Source: Acidithiobacillus marinus (GTDB lineage: Bacteria; Pseudomonadota; Gammaproteobacteria; Acidithiobacillales; Acidithiobacillaceae). Taken from it: a stretch of DNA of 64,000 bases. Made by a program: the position numbers and the translations under genes. This document shows positions 10,336 to 18,555 of the stretch, piece after piece (the stretch's first letter is position 1; the number at the start of each line of letters is the position of its first letter). The notes under the pieces were generated by a model. That model made no database searches, was not told the origin of the DNA, and was given only the letters and a program-made list of their open reading frames with translations. The stretch is from contig NZ_MXAV01000034.1 in NCBI RefSeq assembly GCF_002847505.1, positions 62,001 to 126,000 on the forward strand. The letters run 5' to 3'.

Positions 10336-11742
10336 ATGAATGCTGTGCTGAAAACTGCTGAAGACTATAAAGTGGCGGATATGTCCCTGGCAGCCTGGGG
10401 ACGCAAGGAAGTCCGTATTGCCGAAACCGAAATGCCGGCCCTGATGGCCATTCGTCGCAAGTATCAGGCCCAACAGCCACTCAAAGGTGCGCGTATTGCC
10501 GGTTGTATCCACATGACCATCCAAACGGCGGTGCTCATCGAAACTCTGGTGGCTTTGGGGGCTGAGGTGCGCTGGTCTTCCTGCAATATTTTTTCTACTC
10601 AGGATCAGGCAGCGGCGGCTATTGCCGCAGCCGGTATTCCGGTTTTTGCCTGGAAGGGTGAAAGTGAGGAAGAATACTGGTGGTGCGTGGAACAGACCAT
10701 TACCGGACCCGATGGCTGGCGGCCGAACATGATTCTCGATGACGGTGGTGACCTGACCGGCTTGCTCCACGATAAATACCCCGAGTTGCTGGAAAACATT
10801 CATGGCGTTTCCGAAGAAACTACCACGGGTGTTCATCGTCTCTGGGAAATGGCCAAGGAAGGCAAACTCAAGGTGCCGGCCATCAATGTCAATGACTCGG
10901 TGACCAAAAGTAAAAATGACAACAAGTATGGTTGTCGCCACTCCCTCAATGATGCCATCAAGCGCGCTACCGACCACTTGTTGTCGGGTAAGCGCGCCCT
11001 GGTGCTGGGTTATGGTGATGTGGGCAAGGGGTCGGCCGCTTCCCTGCGTCAGGAAGGCATGATTGTGCGGGTCACCGAGGTCGATCCCATTTGTGCCATG
11101 CAGGCCTGTATGGATGGTTTTGAAGTAGTTTCACCCTATCAGAAAGGCATTAATGATGGTACTGATGCCTGTATAGATCGGGGACTGCTGGGACAGACCG
11201 ATCTGCTGGTGACAGCCACGGGTAATTACAATGTCTGCGATGCGGGCATGTTGAAGGCTCTCAAGAAGGGCGCGGTGGTGTGTAATATCGGTCACTTTGA
11301 TAATGAAATTGACACGGCTTTCATGCGTGCCAACTGGGCCTGGGACGAGGTCAAGGCTCAGGTGCACAAGGTGTATCGCGATGCGTCGGCGGGCAAGGAC
11401 TTTAACGCCGACAGCGATGATTACCTGATTCTTTTGTCCGAAGGGCGACTGGTCAATCTGGGCAATGCCACCGGGCATCCCAGCCGCATCATGGATGGCT
11501 CTTTTGCTGACCAGGTGCTGGCCCAGATTCATCTTTACGGTGAGCGCTTTGCCGACCTGTCTGCCGATCAGAAGGCCTCCCGAATTACGGTTACCGTGTT
11601 GCCGAAAACCCTGGATGAGGAAGTGGCTCGATATATGGTAGAAGGTTTTGCCGGGGTGCTGACGCAGTTAACGTCTGCCCAGGCGGATTATCTGGGTGTG
11701 GACGTCCATGGTCCCTTCAAGAACGACGCATATCGTTACTGA
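10336..11742 (+). CDS. ahcY: Adenosylhomocysteinase (SAH hydrolase)
   Basis: 468-residue NAD-dependent enzyme that splits S-adenosylhomocysteine into homocysteine and adenosine. The NAD-binding Rossmann motif [13 protein letters not shown] and the active-site segment [13 protein letters not shown] are present, and the C-terminus ends in the conserved KNDAYRY. The ATG at 10336 was preferred to the one at 10327 because AAGGA at 10321-10325 is properly spaced only for it. It is preceded by a SAH riboswitch and its stop shares one base with the start of metF (TGATG), so the two are translationally coupled. Confidence 0.98.
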   Translation: MNAVLKTAEDYKVADMSLAAWGRKEVRIAETEMPALMAIRRKYQAQQPLKGARIAGCIHMTIQTAVLIETLVALGAEVRWSSCNIFSTQDQAAAAIAAAGIPVFAWKGESEEEYWWCVEQTITGPDGWRPNMILDDGGDLTGLLHDKYPELLENIHGVSEETTTGVHRLWEMAKEGKLKVPAINVNDSVTKSKNDNKYGCRHSLNDAIKRATDHLLSGKRALVLGYGDVGKGSAASLRQEGMIVRVTEVDPICAMQACMDGFEVVSPYQKGINDGTDACIDRGLLGQTDLLVTATGNYNVCDAGMLKALKKGAVVCNIGHFDNEIDTAFMRANWAWDEVKAQVHKVYRDASAGKDFNADSDDYLILLSEGRLVNLGNATGHPSRIMDGSFADQVLAQIHLYGERFADLSADQKASRITVTVLPKTLDEEVARYMVEGFAGVLTQLTSAQADYLGVDVHGPFKNDAYRY

Positions 11743-12560
11743 TGACGCACTCTATCGAGTTTTTCCCGCCGAAAAACACCGCAGGTGAGGAACGCCTGCG
11801 GGAAACTATCCGTGTCTTGAAGGCATTGAAGCCGGAATATGCTTCGGTGACCTACGGCGCGGGAGGCTCCACGCGAGAGCGGACTTTTGCCACGGTCGCC
11901 ATGATCCGTCAGGAATATGATCTGGAGGCGGTTCCTCATCTGTCCTGTATCGGATCCACCGAAGCGGGCATCCGGGAAATCCTGGAAGCTTATCGTGATC
12001 AAGGTATTCAAAAGATTGTGGCTCTACGTGGCGATTTGCCCGAAGGGATGTCCAATCCCGGGCACTTTGAATATGCAGCTGATCTGGTAGCATTTATTCA
12101 TCAATTTGGCGGTTTTGAGATTTACGTGGCGGGCTATCCGGAAATCCACCCCCGGGCTGCTTCTGCCCCGGATGATCTTCAGCATCTGACCGAAAAAGTG
12201 CGGGCGGGTGCAGATAGTATCATCACGCAGTACTTTTATAATCCGGACGCCTATTGGCAGCTTCTGGAAGATCTGCAAAAGCGTGGAGTGGATGTTCCTG
12301 TGGTCGTAGGGGTGATGCCCATCACCAACTTTGAGCAGATTACCCGCTTTTCTGCCATGTGCGGTGCCGAGTTGCCCCAATATATACGGCGACGTATGGA
12401 GGCCTTAGGTGATGATCTTCAGTCGCAGACTCAGTTTGGCATTGAACTGCTGAGTCGACAATGTGAACAGCTACTGTCTCAGGGCGCCCCCAGTTTGCAT
12501 TTTTATACCCTGAATCAGCATGAGGCGACCGCTGCCATTTGGCAGAATCTCGGACTTTGA
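11742..12560 (+). CDS. metF: Methylenetetrahydrofolate reductase
   Basis: 272-residue FAD-dependent enzyme reducing 5,10-methylene-THF to 5-methyl-THF for methionine synthesis. Family features include the N-terminal SIEFFPPK (catalytic glutamate), VTYGAGGS, and the folate/FAD segment IVALRGDLP. It begins on the last base of the ahcY stop codon, so it shares the SAH riboswitch transcript. With metK and ahcY it forms a methyl-cycle block. Confidence 0.97.
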   Translation: MTHSIEFFPPKNTAGEERLRETIRVLKALKPEYASVTYGAGGSTRERTFATVAMIRQEYDLEAVPHLSCIGSTEAGIREILEAYRDQGIQKIVALRGDLPEGMSNPGHFEYAADLVAFIHQFGGFEIYVAGYPEIHPRAASAPDDLQHLTEKVRAGADSIITQYFYNPDAYWQLLEDLQKRGVDVPVVVGVMPITNFEQITRFSAMCGAELPQYIRRRMEALGDDLQSQTQFGIELLSRQCEQLLSQGAPSLHFYTLNQHEATAAIWQNLGL

Positions 12561-12640
12561 TCGTTTTTGCGACGCTTTTGGTATTCCATGGACGCTGCAT
12601 ATGAGCGTTTCATATTGACCCTCAGACCTCCTTTGTTACA

Positions 12641-12675
12641 CTGACCCAAAGGCGGCCTTGAATTATCTGGGTCAG
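12641..12675 (+). promoter_or_regulatory. Inverted repeat before prk, possible operator
   Basis: CTGACCC (12641-12647) and GGGTCAG (12669-12675) form a 7-base inverted repeat with a 21-base spacer, starting about 68 bases before the prk start. It could be a regulator site for the Calvin-cycle gene or an RNA hairpin; nothing in the sequence decides which. Confidence 0.25.
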
Positions 12676-12708
12676 CGCAAGCATTTTTCACACTATGAGG
12701 TTCATACC

Positions 12709-13587
12709 ATGTCCAAGAAATATCCCGTTGTCGCGGTCACCGGTTCTTCCGGGGCGGGTACCACCACGGTCAAACATGCCTTTCATGATATTTTCAGGCG
12801 TGTGCAAGTCAATCCGGTCATTATTGAAGGGGATAGTTTTCATCGTTACAACCGGGCGGAAATGCGTGAAGCTATTGCCAAAGCGGCATCTGAGGGGAAA
12901 ACCATCAGTCATTTTGGACCGGAAGGTAACGACTTTGAGGCTCTGGAACGTTTGTTTCGGAGCTATGGAGAAACCGGCCACGGGCAGCTGCGTTATTATG
13001 TGCACGATGAGGAAGAGGCTGAGTTGCGGGGTAGTGCGCCTGGAACCTTTACGCCCTGGCAGGATATACCCTCTGGTACAGATCTGCTTTTTTATGAGGG
13101 CCTGCATGGTGGTGTAAAAACTGAAGATGTGGATGTAGCAAATTACGTGGATTTGCTGGTGGGTGTAGTTCCGGTGGTAAATCTTGAATGGATCCAGAAA
13201 ATTCATCGTGACAATGCTCAGCGCGGGTATTCTGCGGAAGCCATTGTCGACACGATTCTGCGCCGTATGCCGGATTATATTCACCATATTACTCCCCAGT
13301 TTTCACGGGCCCATATCAACTTCCAGCGCGTACCGCTGGTGGATACCTCCAATCCTTTCATTGCCCGGGATATTCCGACTCCCGATGAAAGCATGGTGGT
13401 TATTCGCTTTAGGGATCACAAGCTCGAGCATTTTCCGACCTTGCTGCAAATGATTCCCGGAAGTTTTATGTCCCGTGCTAATACCTTGGTGGTTCCGGGA
13501 ACCAAAATGGGCTTTGCCATGGAAATTATTCTCGGACCGCGCATTGAACAAATGCTGGAAGAAAAAAAAGAAGCTCTTATGCTATAA
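12709..13587 (+). CDS. prk: Phosphoribulokinase
   Basis: 292-residue class I (proteobacterial) phosphoribulokinase, which makes ribulose-1,5-bisphosphate for Rubisco. The P-loop reads GSSGAGTTTVKH near the N-terminus and the ribulose-5-phosphate region IEGDSFHRYNR follows. The start at 12709 has GAGG upstream; the frame extends further back without a ribosome site. No Rubisco gene is in this window. A strong terminator follows directly, so prk closes this gene block. It marks the host as an autotroph. Confidence 0.97.
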   Translation: MSKKYPVVAVTGSSGAGTTTVKHAFHDIFRRVQVNPVIIEGDSFHRYNRAEMREAIAKAASEGKTISHFGPEGNDFEALERLFRSYGETGHGQLRYYVHDEEEAELRGSAPGTFTPWQDIPSGTDLLFYEGLHGGVKTEDVDVANYVDLLVGVVPVVNLEWIQKIHRDNAQRGYSAEAIVDTILRRMPDYIHHITPQFSRAHINFQRVPLVDTSNPFIARDIPTPDESMVVIRFRDHKLEHFPTLLQMIPGSFMSRANTLVVPGTKMGFAMEIILGPRIEQMLEEKKEALML

Positions 13588-13611
13588 CGCATCATATTGA
13601 GTTAGTGATGG

Positions 13612-13646
13612 AACCGGTGCCAGCGCGTCTGGCACCGGTTTTTTTA
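13612..13646 (+). terminator. Rho-independent terminator after prk
   Basis: An 11-base perfect stem (ACCGGTGCCAG / CTGGCACCGGT) with a CGCGT loop is followed by seven T residues. It lies 25 bases after the prk stop. Confidence 0.95.
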
Positions 13647-13688
13647 TGGATGAGTGAACGTCCAAATAATCGATCAGTAAGTGAAATC

Positions 13689-13730
13689 TGTCATGACGCG
13701 CGCTAGCAGATGTCATGACGTGTCATGATT
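13689..13730 (+). promoter_or_regulatory. Three TGTCATGACA-like boxes (candidate enhancer sites)
   Basis: TGTCATGACG occurs at 13689-13698 and 13711-13720, and TGTCATGATT abuts the second at 13721-13730. They lie about 110-150 bases upstream of the -24 element of a sigma54-type promoter, the normal distance for enhancer-binding proteins. The same box occurs in tandem beside the regulator gene at 20724. An IHF-like match with one mismatch (13787-13799) sits between boxes and promoter in an AT-rich stretch. Confidence 0.7.
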
Positions 13731-13837
13731 AAGGATAGTCAGTACCCAGAATGAAGTACAAGGCGAATTTTATGTTTATAATTAAATAACAAATAGTTAT
13801 ATATAAATTTACGATTTTCTTTGGCTGTTTTTCATGT

Positions 13838-13852
13838 TGGCCTCTTTCTTGC
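13838..13852 (+). promoter_or_regulatory. Sigma54 (-24/-12) promoter of the DUF3034 gene
   Basis: TGGCCTCTTTCTTGC has the invariant GG (13839-13840) and GC (13851-13852) exactly 10 bases apart and a TTGC -12 element. Transcription would start near 13864. A short inverted repeat (GAATGTT/AACATTC, about 13865-13883) lies at the start of the predicted leader. Confidence 0.75.
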
Positions 13853-13911
13853 TTTTGTGACCATGAATGTTTTTTTAACATTCAAGAATCGCTTAACGGC
13901 TAGGAGGAGGT

Positions 13912-14985
13912 ATGAAAATGAAAAGTAAGACTGCGAAGTCACCTGCTACAAAAGTAGTTATCGTGGCGATGGCTTGTGCGCTTGGTGGGTTGGCTCCAGT
14001 TGCAGCTAGTGCAGCTATAGGATCTTCCTGTTTGTTTGGCCAGGGTCGTATCCTGGGTACAGGTGCCGTAACAGCAGTGGACGGTGCTGCTGGTGGTGGT
14101 ATCAACCCCTGGGCCGTGATTTCCGGTTATGGTACGAATCAGCAGATAGGCGCCACAGCCTTTTATTCTCACGTATTACTGAATAATTATAATCTCAATG
14201 CTTACGGTGCATCAGTCGGAATATTTAATCGCATTGAAGTGTCATTTGCTCGGCAGGGATTCAGTTTAGGTAATACCGGTCAAACACTGGATCATCGTAT
14301 TCTCAGCGTCGTGAGTGGAAAGCCGGTTCCTTTGGGAACATCCACCACTTCCGCGGCTCTTGGATTGAGCGGACCAGCATTTTTTGGCAGCAATTATGAT
14401 TTGAATCAGGATATTGTTGGCCTGAAAGTCAGACTTTTTGGCAACATCGTCTATGACCAAAACTGGTGGGAACCTCAAGTATCCGTTGGCGTGGACTTTC
14501 ACCACAATGAAATGCCTAAAAATTTAGCAGATACGTTGCATGTGAAACGTAATGGTGTCAGTTATTATTTGTCAGCTACCAAAGTATGGCTCAATGGTTT
14601 GTTTGGTTTAACGACCTTGGCAGACGTGAATATTGATGTGACCAACGCTAACCAGCAAGGGCTGTTGGGTTTTGGCGGCGTCAATGGTATGCGTTATAAG
14701 GTTGTTCCGGCGGCATCGGTAGGCGTTTTCCTGAATCGTCATGTGGTATTGGGCGCCGAATATCGGGGAATGCCCCAAAACCAGTTGATTGCACCGTCCA
14801 GCGGGGCCGGGAATTTCAGTACATTGGGGAATGCCGTATCCAAGACCAGCGCCTGGAAAGACGTCTACGTGGCCTGGTTCCCCTATAAACAGCTTTCTCT
14901 GACTGCGGCTTATGTGGATCTCGGTACTATTGCTACGGAAAAGAACCAGAACGGCCTGTATCTGTCTCTGACCACCAGTTTCTGA
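13912..14985 (+). CDS. DUF3034-family outer-membrane protein
   Basis: 357-residue exported protein with a signal peptide (cleaved near ASA-AIG). The segment LGTGAVTAVDGAAGGG followed by alternating beta-strand patterns and a C-terminal aromatic residue (LYLSLTTSF) resembles the DUF3034 family of predicted outer-membrane barrels. Function of the family is not established. AGGAGG lies just before the ATG. It is preceded by a sigma54-type promoter and TGTCATGACA boxes and is followed after 26 bases by a truncated haemoglobin gene, so the two are probably one transcript. Because the boxes are shared with the dsrE-tusA-sqr operon, a role in sulfide or sulfur metabolism is plausible. Confidence 0.8.
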   Translation: MKMKSKTAKSPATKVVIVAMACALGGLAPVAASAAIGSSCLFGQGRILGTGAVTAVDGAAGGGINPWAVISGYGTNQQIGATAFYSHVLLNNYNLNAYGASVGIFNRIEVSFARQGFSLGNTGQTLDHRILSVVSGKPVPLGTSTTSAALGLSGPAFFGSNYDLNQDIVGLKVRLFGNIVYDQNWWEPQVSVGVDFHHNEMPKNLADTLHVKRNGVSYYLSATKVWLNGLFGLTTLADVNIDVTNANQQGLLGFGGVNGMRYKVVPAASVGVFLNRHVVLGAEYRGMPQNQLIAPSSGAGNFSTLGNAVSKTSAWKDVYVAWFPYKQLSLTAAYVDLGTIATEKNQNGLYLSLTTSF

Positions 14986-15011
14986 TCTCACCCAATTACG
15001 AGGAGTTTAAT

Positions 15012-15485
15012 ATGTTTGCACGTACTTCTTCCCGTCTGTCGGCCATCAGCAAGGGTGTTGCTCTGGCGGCAGGTTTGACGGCAGTTTCCCTGATGGGGAT
15101 TTCGACGGCATCGGCGCAGGATTATTATGCCCAGTATGGCGGTAAAGCAGGTATCACGGCGCTCATCAATACTTTTGTGGGTAATGTGGCCGCCGATCCT
15201 CATATCAATTACTACTTTGCTCATGCAAATATTCCGCAACTAAAATATCAACTGGTGCAACAGGTCTGTATGGCTGTGGGTGGACCCTGTAAGTATACCG
15301 GGCCGAGCATGCGCAAAGTGCATCAAGGCATGGATATTACCCAATCCGCATTCAACTATCTGGCCCAGGATATGATGAATGCCATGCAAACCCGCCGGAT
15401 TCCGATGGCCGCCCAGAATTACCTGATTGCCATCCTGGCTTCCATGGAACCGCAAATTGTGACCGCCAATGGCCCCTTGGGTTGA
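15012..15485 (+). CDS. Exported group 1 truncated haemoglobin
   Basis: 157-residue protein with a clear signal peptide (hydrophobic core ALAAGLTAVSLMG, cleavage near ASA-QDY) joined to a truncated-globin domain. The YAQYGGKAGITALINTFV start, the HINYYFAH segment and the later KVHQGMDI with a candidate proximal histidine fit group 1 trHb. Most truncated globins are cytoplasmic, so export is unusual. It likely binds oxygen, NO or sulfide in the periplasm. It has its own ribosome site (GAGG before ATG) and probably shares the upstream sigma54 promoter; a terminator follows. Confidence 0.85.
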   Translation: MFARTSSRLSAISKGVALAAGLTAVSLMGISTASAQDYYAQYGGKAGITALINTFVGNVAADPHINYYFAHANIPQLKYQLVQQVCMAVGGPCKYTGPSMRKVHQGMDITQSAFNYLAQDMMNAMQTRRIPMAAQNYLIAILASMEPQIVTANGPLG

Positions 15486-15551
15486 CCAGCGGATGACGCG
15501 ATAAAATGTTCATTGTAGTCTCCTCCTCCCGCTAGCAAAATCGGGAACTTC

Positions 15552-15580
15552 AGGCTCCATCCCGGATGGGGCCTATTTTA
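15552..15580 (+). terminator. Probable terminator after the truncated haemoglobin gene
   Basis: GGCTCCATCC and GGATGGGGCC can form a stem of at least 8 pairs (one G-T), followed by TATTTTA. It closes the DUF3034-globin transcript. Confidence 0.65.
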
Positions 15581-15649
15581 TGAGAACCGGTATCCGTTGT
15601 TGTAAATACAGTTTATCAGCCCAAAAAGTAGCTACTAAGGAGATGTCTC

Positions 15650-16186
15650 ATGAAAAAAATATATCAACATACCCTGGCTGTAGCGGTTGTATTGGCTGCC
15701 GCTGGTTGTGGAACCAATCCTTTTGCCTGTGCACCGGGCATTCCGCCGGCGGCCCCGGCGGCTCCCGCAGCCAAACCTGCTCCGGCACCGAAGATTGCGC
15801 CCGTGCAACATACGGTTCTGGAAAGCAAACCTATTACCATCACCGGAATCAATTTTCAGACCAATTCTTCCCGGCTGATCAGCCATGATATTGCGGTATT
15901 GGATCAGGTGGCTGATTTTGCGCACAAACATGCGGATGCGGTGCTGGATGTGAATGGTTACTGCAGTAAAACCGGGAGTTTTGCCTACAATCAGAAACTG
16001 TCCGAGGAACGGGCACAGAGTGTCGCTGGTTATCTGGAAGCCCACGGGGTAAATGCCTCACGGATTGTGACCAAAGGTCATTCCTATCTGGATCCGGTGG
16101 CCAGCAATGCGACCGCCAAGGGCCGATTCATGAATCAACGTGTAGAAATCAATTCCAGTATCAAGGTGCGCAAAACCGTACAATAA
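15650..16186 (+). CDS. OmpA-family peptidoglycan-associated lipoprotein
   Basis: 178-residue protein with a lipoprotein signal (AVVLAAAGC), a Pro/Ala-rich spacer (about residues 28-48) and a C-terminal OmpA/Pal domain (about 55-178). Peptidoglycan-binding features (NFQTNSSRL, GYCSKTGS, NQKLSEERAQSVAGYL, NQRVEI) are visible, with one cysteine in the domain. It should tether the outer membrane to the wall. It has an AAGGAGA ribosome site and is flanked by terminators, so it looks like its own unit. Confidence 0.88.
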   Translation: MKKIYQHTLAVAVVLAAAGCGTNPFACAPGIPPAAPAAPAAKPAPAPKIAPVQHTVLESKPITITGINFQTNSSRLISHDIAVLDQVADFAHKHADAVLDVNGYCSKTGSFAYNQKLSEERAQSVAGYLEAHGVNASRIVTKGHSYLDPVASNATAKGRFMNQRVEINSSIKVRKTVQ

Positions 16187-16221
16187 TCTGCTGTTCCATT
16201 AAACTTCAGGAGACTGATATA

Positions 16222-16256
16222 GGCAATACAGCTTCAGGTATTGCCTGTTGATTTTT
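16222..16256 (+). terminator. Probable terminator after the OmpA-like gene
   Basis: GGCAATAC (16222-16229) and GTATTGCC (16238-16245) form a perfect 8-base stem with an 8-base loop, followed by TGTTGATTTTT. Confidence 0.7.
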
Positions 16257-16289
16257 GGGGTAAAAAATTGTCTGAAGGAGAAATATAGC

Positions 16290-16715
16290 GTGCGGAAATT
16301 CCTGAAAATCATGATCTTGGCAGGCATGTCAACTAGTATTGCTGCCTGTGGACTGTTTAACAGTTCGGGTCCGGAAAATGTAGCGATGCATTTTGTGCAT
16401 GGCATGGCAAAAGGAGATATTCAGCAAGTCGACAAGCTGGTGTATTGGGGACCGGAAATCCATAACTCTGCACAGCCTTATGCCCTGCGTCTTGAAGAAG
16501 CGAAGGTCAATGGCTATGTGATGGCTACCTATCAACGTCTGCAGGCTGATGGAGGATTGAAAGAAGCCAAGATAGTCAAAAATGAGCACACCCTGGTCAA
16601 TGGCGTAGAGCATGCGACGATTGTTATTCAGTTGATTCCCAAAAAAGGGGCCCCAAGAGATACGACCCTGCAAATGCTGCGACGAGACGGAAAATGGTTC
16701 GTGAGTGTGGACTGA
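16290..16715 (+). CDS. Lipoprotein, DUF4878-like (NTF2-like fold)
   Basis: 141-residue predicted lipoprotein with a lipobox ending SIAAC. The body resembles small DUF4878/NTF2-like lipoproteins (ENVAMHFVHGMAKGD ... TTLQMLRRDGKWFVS). A GTG start at 16290 is chosen because GAAGGAG lies 9 bases upstream; the longer frame from 16248 runs into the preceding terminator region. Its end overlaps the next gene by 22 bases, so the two are coupled. Function unknown. Confidence 0.7.
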   Translation: MRKFLKIMILAGMSTSIAACGLFNSSGPENVAMHFVHGMAKGDIQQVDKLVYWGPEIHNSAQPYALRLEEAKVNGYVMATYQRLQADGGLKEAKIVKNEHTLVNGVEHATIVIQLIPKKGAPRDTTLQMLRRDGKWFVSVD

Positions 16716-17212
16716 CTGCTTATCTGCTGGTTCGTGAGGGGCTGGGAGTGGAGGCGCGTCTGGTGCGCCTCAAGGACCGTGGACCCTGGACGCATGTGGG
16801 GCTCATGGTTGGCGGCACGTTATTTGAAAGTGTGCCGTCAACGGAACGTACCCATGGAGGTGTGCGGGTGGGGAGGTTGGCAGAATTTTCTGCAGCAGAA
16901 CGGGCAGTGAGCGTGGGATATGTACCGATCTCCCTCGTGGAACCTCAGTGTCAAAACCTGTTTCGCTGGTGTCAGAAACAGGTAAAAGCGCAGATTCCTT
17001 TTGATGATCTCTATAACCTGGAGGATGACCGGACATTGTATTGTACGGAATTTGTCTACAAGGCTTTTTTGCAGATTCACATCAACCTGCTCTCGGCTGA
17101 ACTCAGCAGTTTATCCATCCCCCTTGTCGGTAAGAGAAAAGTGATTTTTCCGCGTGATTTGATTGGCATGAAGCCTGTTTCTCATAATCTTCATGTTCTG
17201 AATCAGGGATGA
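16694..17212 (+). CDS. YiiX/YebB-like NlpC/P60 (permuted papain-fold) protein
   Basis: 172-residue protein with the hallmarks of the permuted papain-like (DUF830/YiiX) family: a histidine in WTHVGLMVGG and a cysteine in LYCTEFVYKAF. Members are thought to be cysteine hydrolases or amidases acting on cell-wall or lipid amide bonds. No signal peptide is visible. It overlaps the preceding lipoprotein gene by 22 bases. The substrate is unknown. Confidence 0.75.
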   Translation: MVRECGLTAYLLVREGLGVEARLVRLKDRGPWTHVGLMVGGTLFESVPSTERTHGGVRVGRLAEFSAAERAVSVGYVPISLVEPQCQNLFRWCQKQVKAQIPFDDLYNLEDDRTLYCTEFVYKAFLQIHINLLSAELSSLSIPLVGKRKVIFPRDLIGMKPVSHNLHVLNQG

Positions 17213-17298
17213 TTTCAGCGAAAAGGCGCGGCTGCCATAACTATATTCATTCAGACAAATTTAATGAGATTTTTTTGCCGCCGGTTTTGAAATTTTGC

Positions 17299-17314
17299 AT
17301 CTATCCGGATAGAT
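17299..17314. promoter_or_regulatory. 16-bp perfect palindrome before the HiPIP gene
   Basis: ATCTATCCGGATAGAT is a perfect palindrome about 60 bases before the HiPIP start, in an otherwise AT-rich leader. This is a candidate operator for an unknown dimeric regulator. Confidence 0.35.
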
Positions 17315-17372
17315 ATTCCGTATACCTTAGTGGGCCTAACAGCCTCTTTTTTATTATCTAGGAGAATGTGTT

Positions 17373-17663
17373 ATGAAATCCATGAATCGTCGTGAATGGT
17401 TGAAATCCACCGGAAAAATAGCTGCCACTGTTGCTGTCGCCCCCTTGGTGTTTTCCTCAATGGCCCATGCGGGAACTGCGGATAGTTTGCAAAGTAAAAG
17501 CTCCGTGAGTTATCAAAATCATCCCAGCGGGAAAGATATGTGCTGTAACTGCACGCATTTTGTACCTGGAGCATCACCCAAGGTGGACGGTACCTGCAAG
17601 GTGGTCGCTGGAAAGATCAGTCCCCATGGTTATTGTTTTGCCTACACACCCATTTCCGATTAA
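17373..17663 (+). CDS. High-potential iron-sulfur protein (HiPIP)
   Basis: 96-residue periplasmic electron carrier. A twin-arginine signal (NRREWLKSTGK, cleaved near AHA-GTA) precedes a small HiPIP domain with four cysteine ligands in CCNCTHF, GTCKVV and HGYCFAY, where the extra cysteine in CCNC is unusual. It resembles the Iro-type HiPIPs of Acidithiobacillus. It probably carries electrons between a quinol or sulfur oxidase step and a terminal oxidase. TAGGAG lies upstream of the ATG. A palindrome upstream may control it. Confidence 0.93.
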   Translation: MKSMNRREWLKSTGKIAATVAVAPLVFSSMAHAGTADSLQSKSSVSYQNHPSGKDMCCNCTHFVPGASPKVDGTCKVVAGKISPHGYCFAYTPISD

Positions 17664-17674
17664 TCAGCAGATAT

Positions 17675-17700
17675 AAAAAAGCCCCTCAACATCAGGGGCT
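17675..17700 (-). terminator. Rho-independent terminator of the dsrE-tusA-sqr-DUF1641 operon
   Basis: On the minus strand AGCCCCTGATG and TTGAGGGGCT form a stem followed by six T residues, 40 bases after the DUF1641 stop. On the plus strand no T-tract follows, so it mainly serves the minus-strand operon. Confidence 0.88.
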
Positions 17701-17740
17701 GCAAGCGGGGCGAGTAGAACGCTTTAAAAAGATTATTTGA

Positions 17741-18544
17741 TCAGTGTTTCAGTCGGCAGGAGCGGAAGTGTTTGCCGACCAGCATGAGGAACTGGATGGT
17801 TTGCTGGGTTTCGGGCTTTTTCATCATCTCCCACAGGCCGCCAATGCCGCCCTTGGGGGCAGGAGCACTAGCGGCCTCTTCGGTGGCACCGCTGAGGCAA
17901 TGCAGGAAATCGGTGAGAATATGATCCTGGTCCATTTTCTCAGCGACGCCGAGCAGCCGGTCCATGACCCCGGTTCGTGTTGCCCGGTCCAGGAGACACA
18001 TGGCATCAGTGGCCAGAGAAGCGAGACGGGATACCATTTCATCACTCATGGAGTCACCGGCCGCTCCGGCCATACGGGCCAGATGCACAATGCGCTCCAG
18101 ATCCCCGTTTTCCACCAGTGCCGAGATGGCCGGCAGGGCATTGGCAATCTGACTGCGATTTACCCGATCCAGTAAGTCCAGACCATCACTGGCCAGACCC
18201 GCCAGACGTCCGACCATTTCATCACTCATGGAATCGGCAGCGGCACCACTGAGACGGGCCAGATGCACGATGCGCTCCAGATCCCCGTTTTCCACCAGGG
18301 AGCTGATGGTCGGCAGGGCACGGGCTACCTGACTGCGGGTCACCTGATCCACCAGATCCAGACCATCACTGGCCAAGCCAGCTAAGCGGCCAACCATCTC
18401 ATCACTCATGGAGTCCGCTGCTGCACCACTGAGGCGCGCCAGTTGCACAATTCGCTCCAGATCTCCGTTCTGCACCAGATGCACCAGTGCATCCTGGGCA
18501 CGTTGCAGTTCATCCTGAGAAGTTTCTGCCATGACTGCAGCCAT
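17741..18544 (-). CDS. DUF1641 protein with three tandem 60-residue repeats
   Basis: 267-residue protein, last gene of the sqr operon (11 bases after sqr). Three near-identical repeats of exactly 60 residues (180 bases) are visible, each holding NGDLERIV, LARLSGAA, DSMSDEMV and RLAGLASDG; they cover about residues 25-210. The C-terminus (about 230-267) differs. DUF1641 proteins are often encoded beside sulfide:quinone oxidoreductases, but their role is not established; a scaffold or partner of SQR is a fair guess. No signal peptide or membrane segment. GAGGAGGTG precedes the ATG. Confidence 0.85.
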   Translation of the reverse strand: MAAVMAETSQDELQRAQDALVHLVQNGDLERIVQLARLSGAAADSMSDEMVGRLAGLASDGLDLVDQVTRSQVARALPTISSLVENGDLERIVHLARLSGAAADSMSDEMVGRLAGLASDGLDLLDRVNRSQIANALPAISALVENGDLERIVHLARMAGAAGDSMSDEMVSRLASLATDAMCLLDRATRTGVMDRLLGVAEKMDQDHILTDFLHCLSGATEEAASAPAPKGGIGGLWEMMKKPETQQTIQFLMLVGKHFRSCRLKH

Positions 18545-18555
18545 ATGTCACCTCC

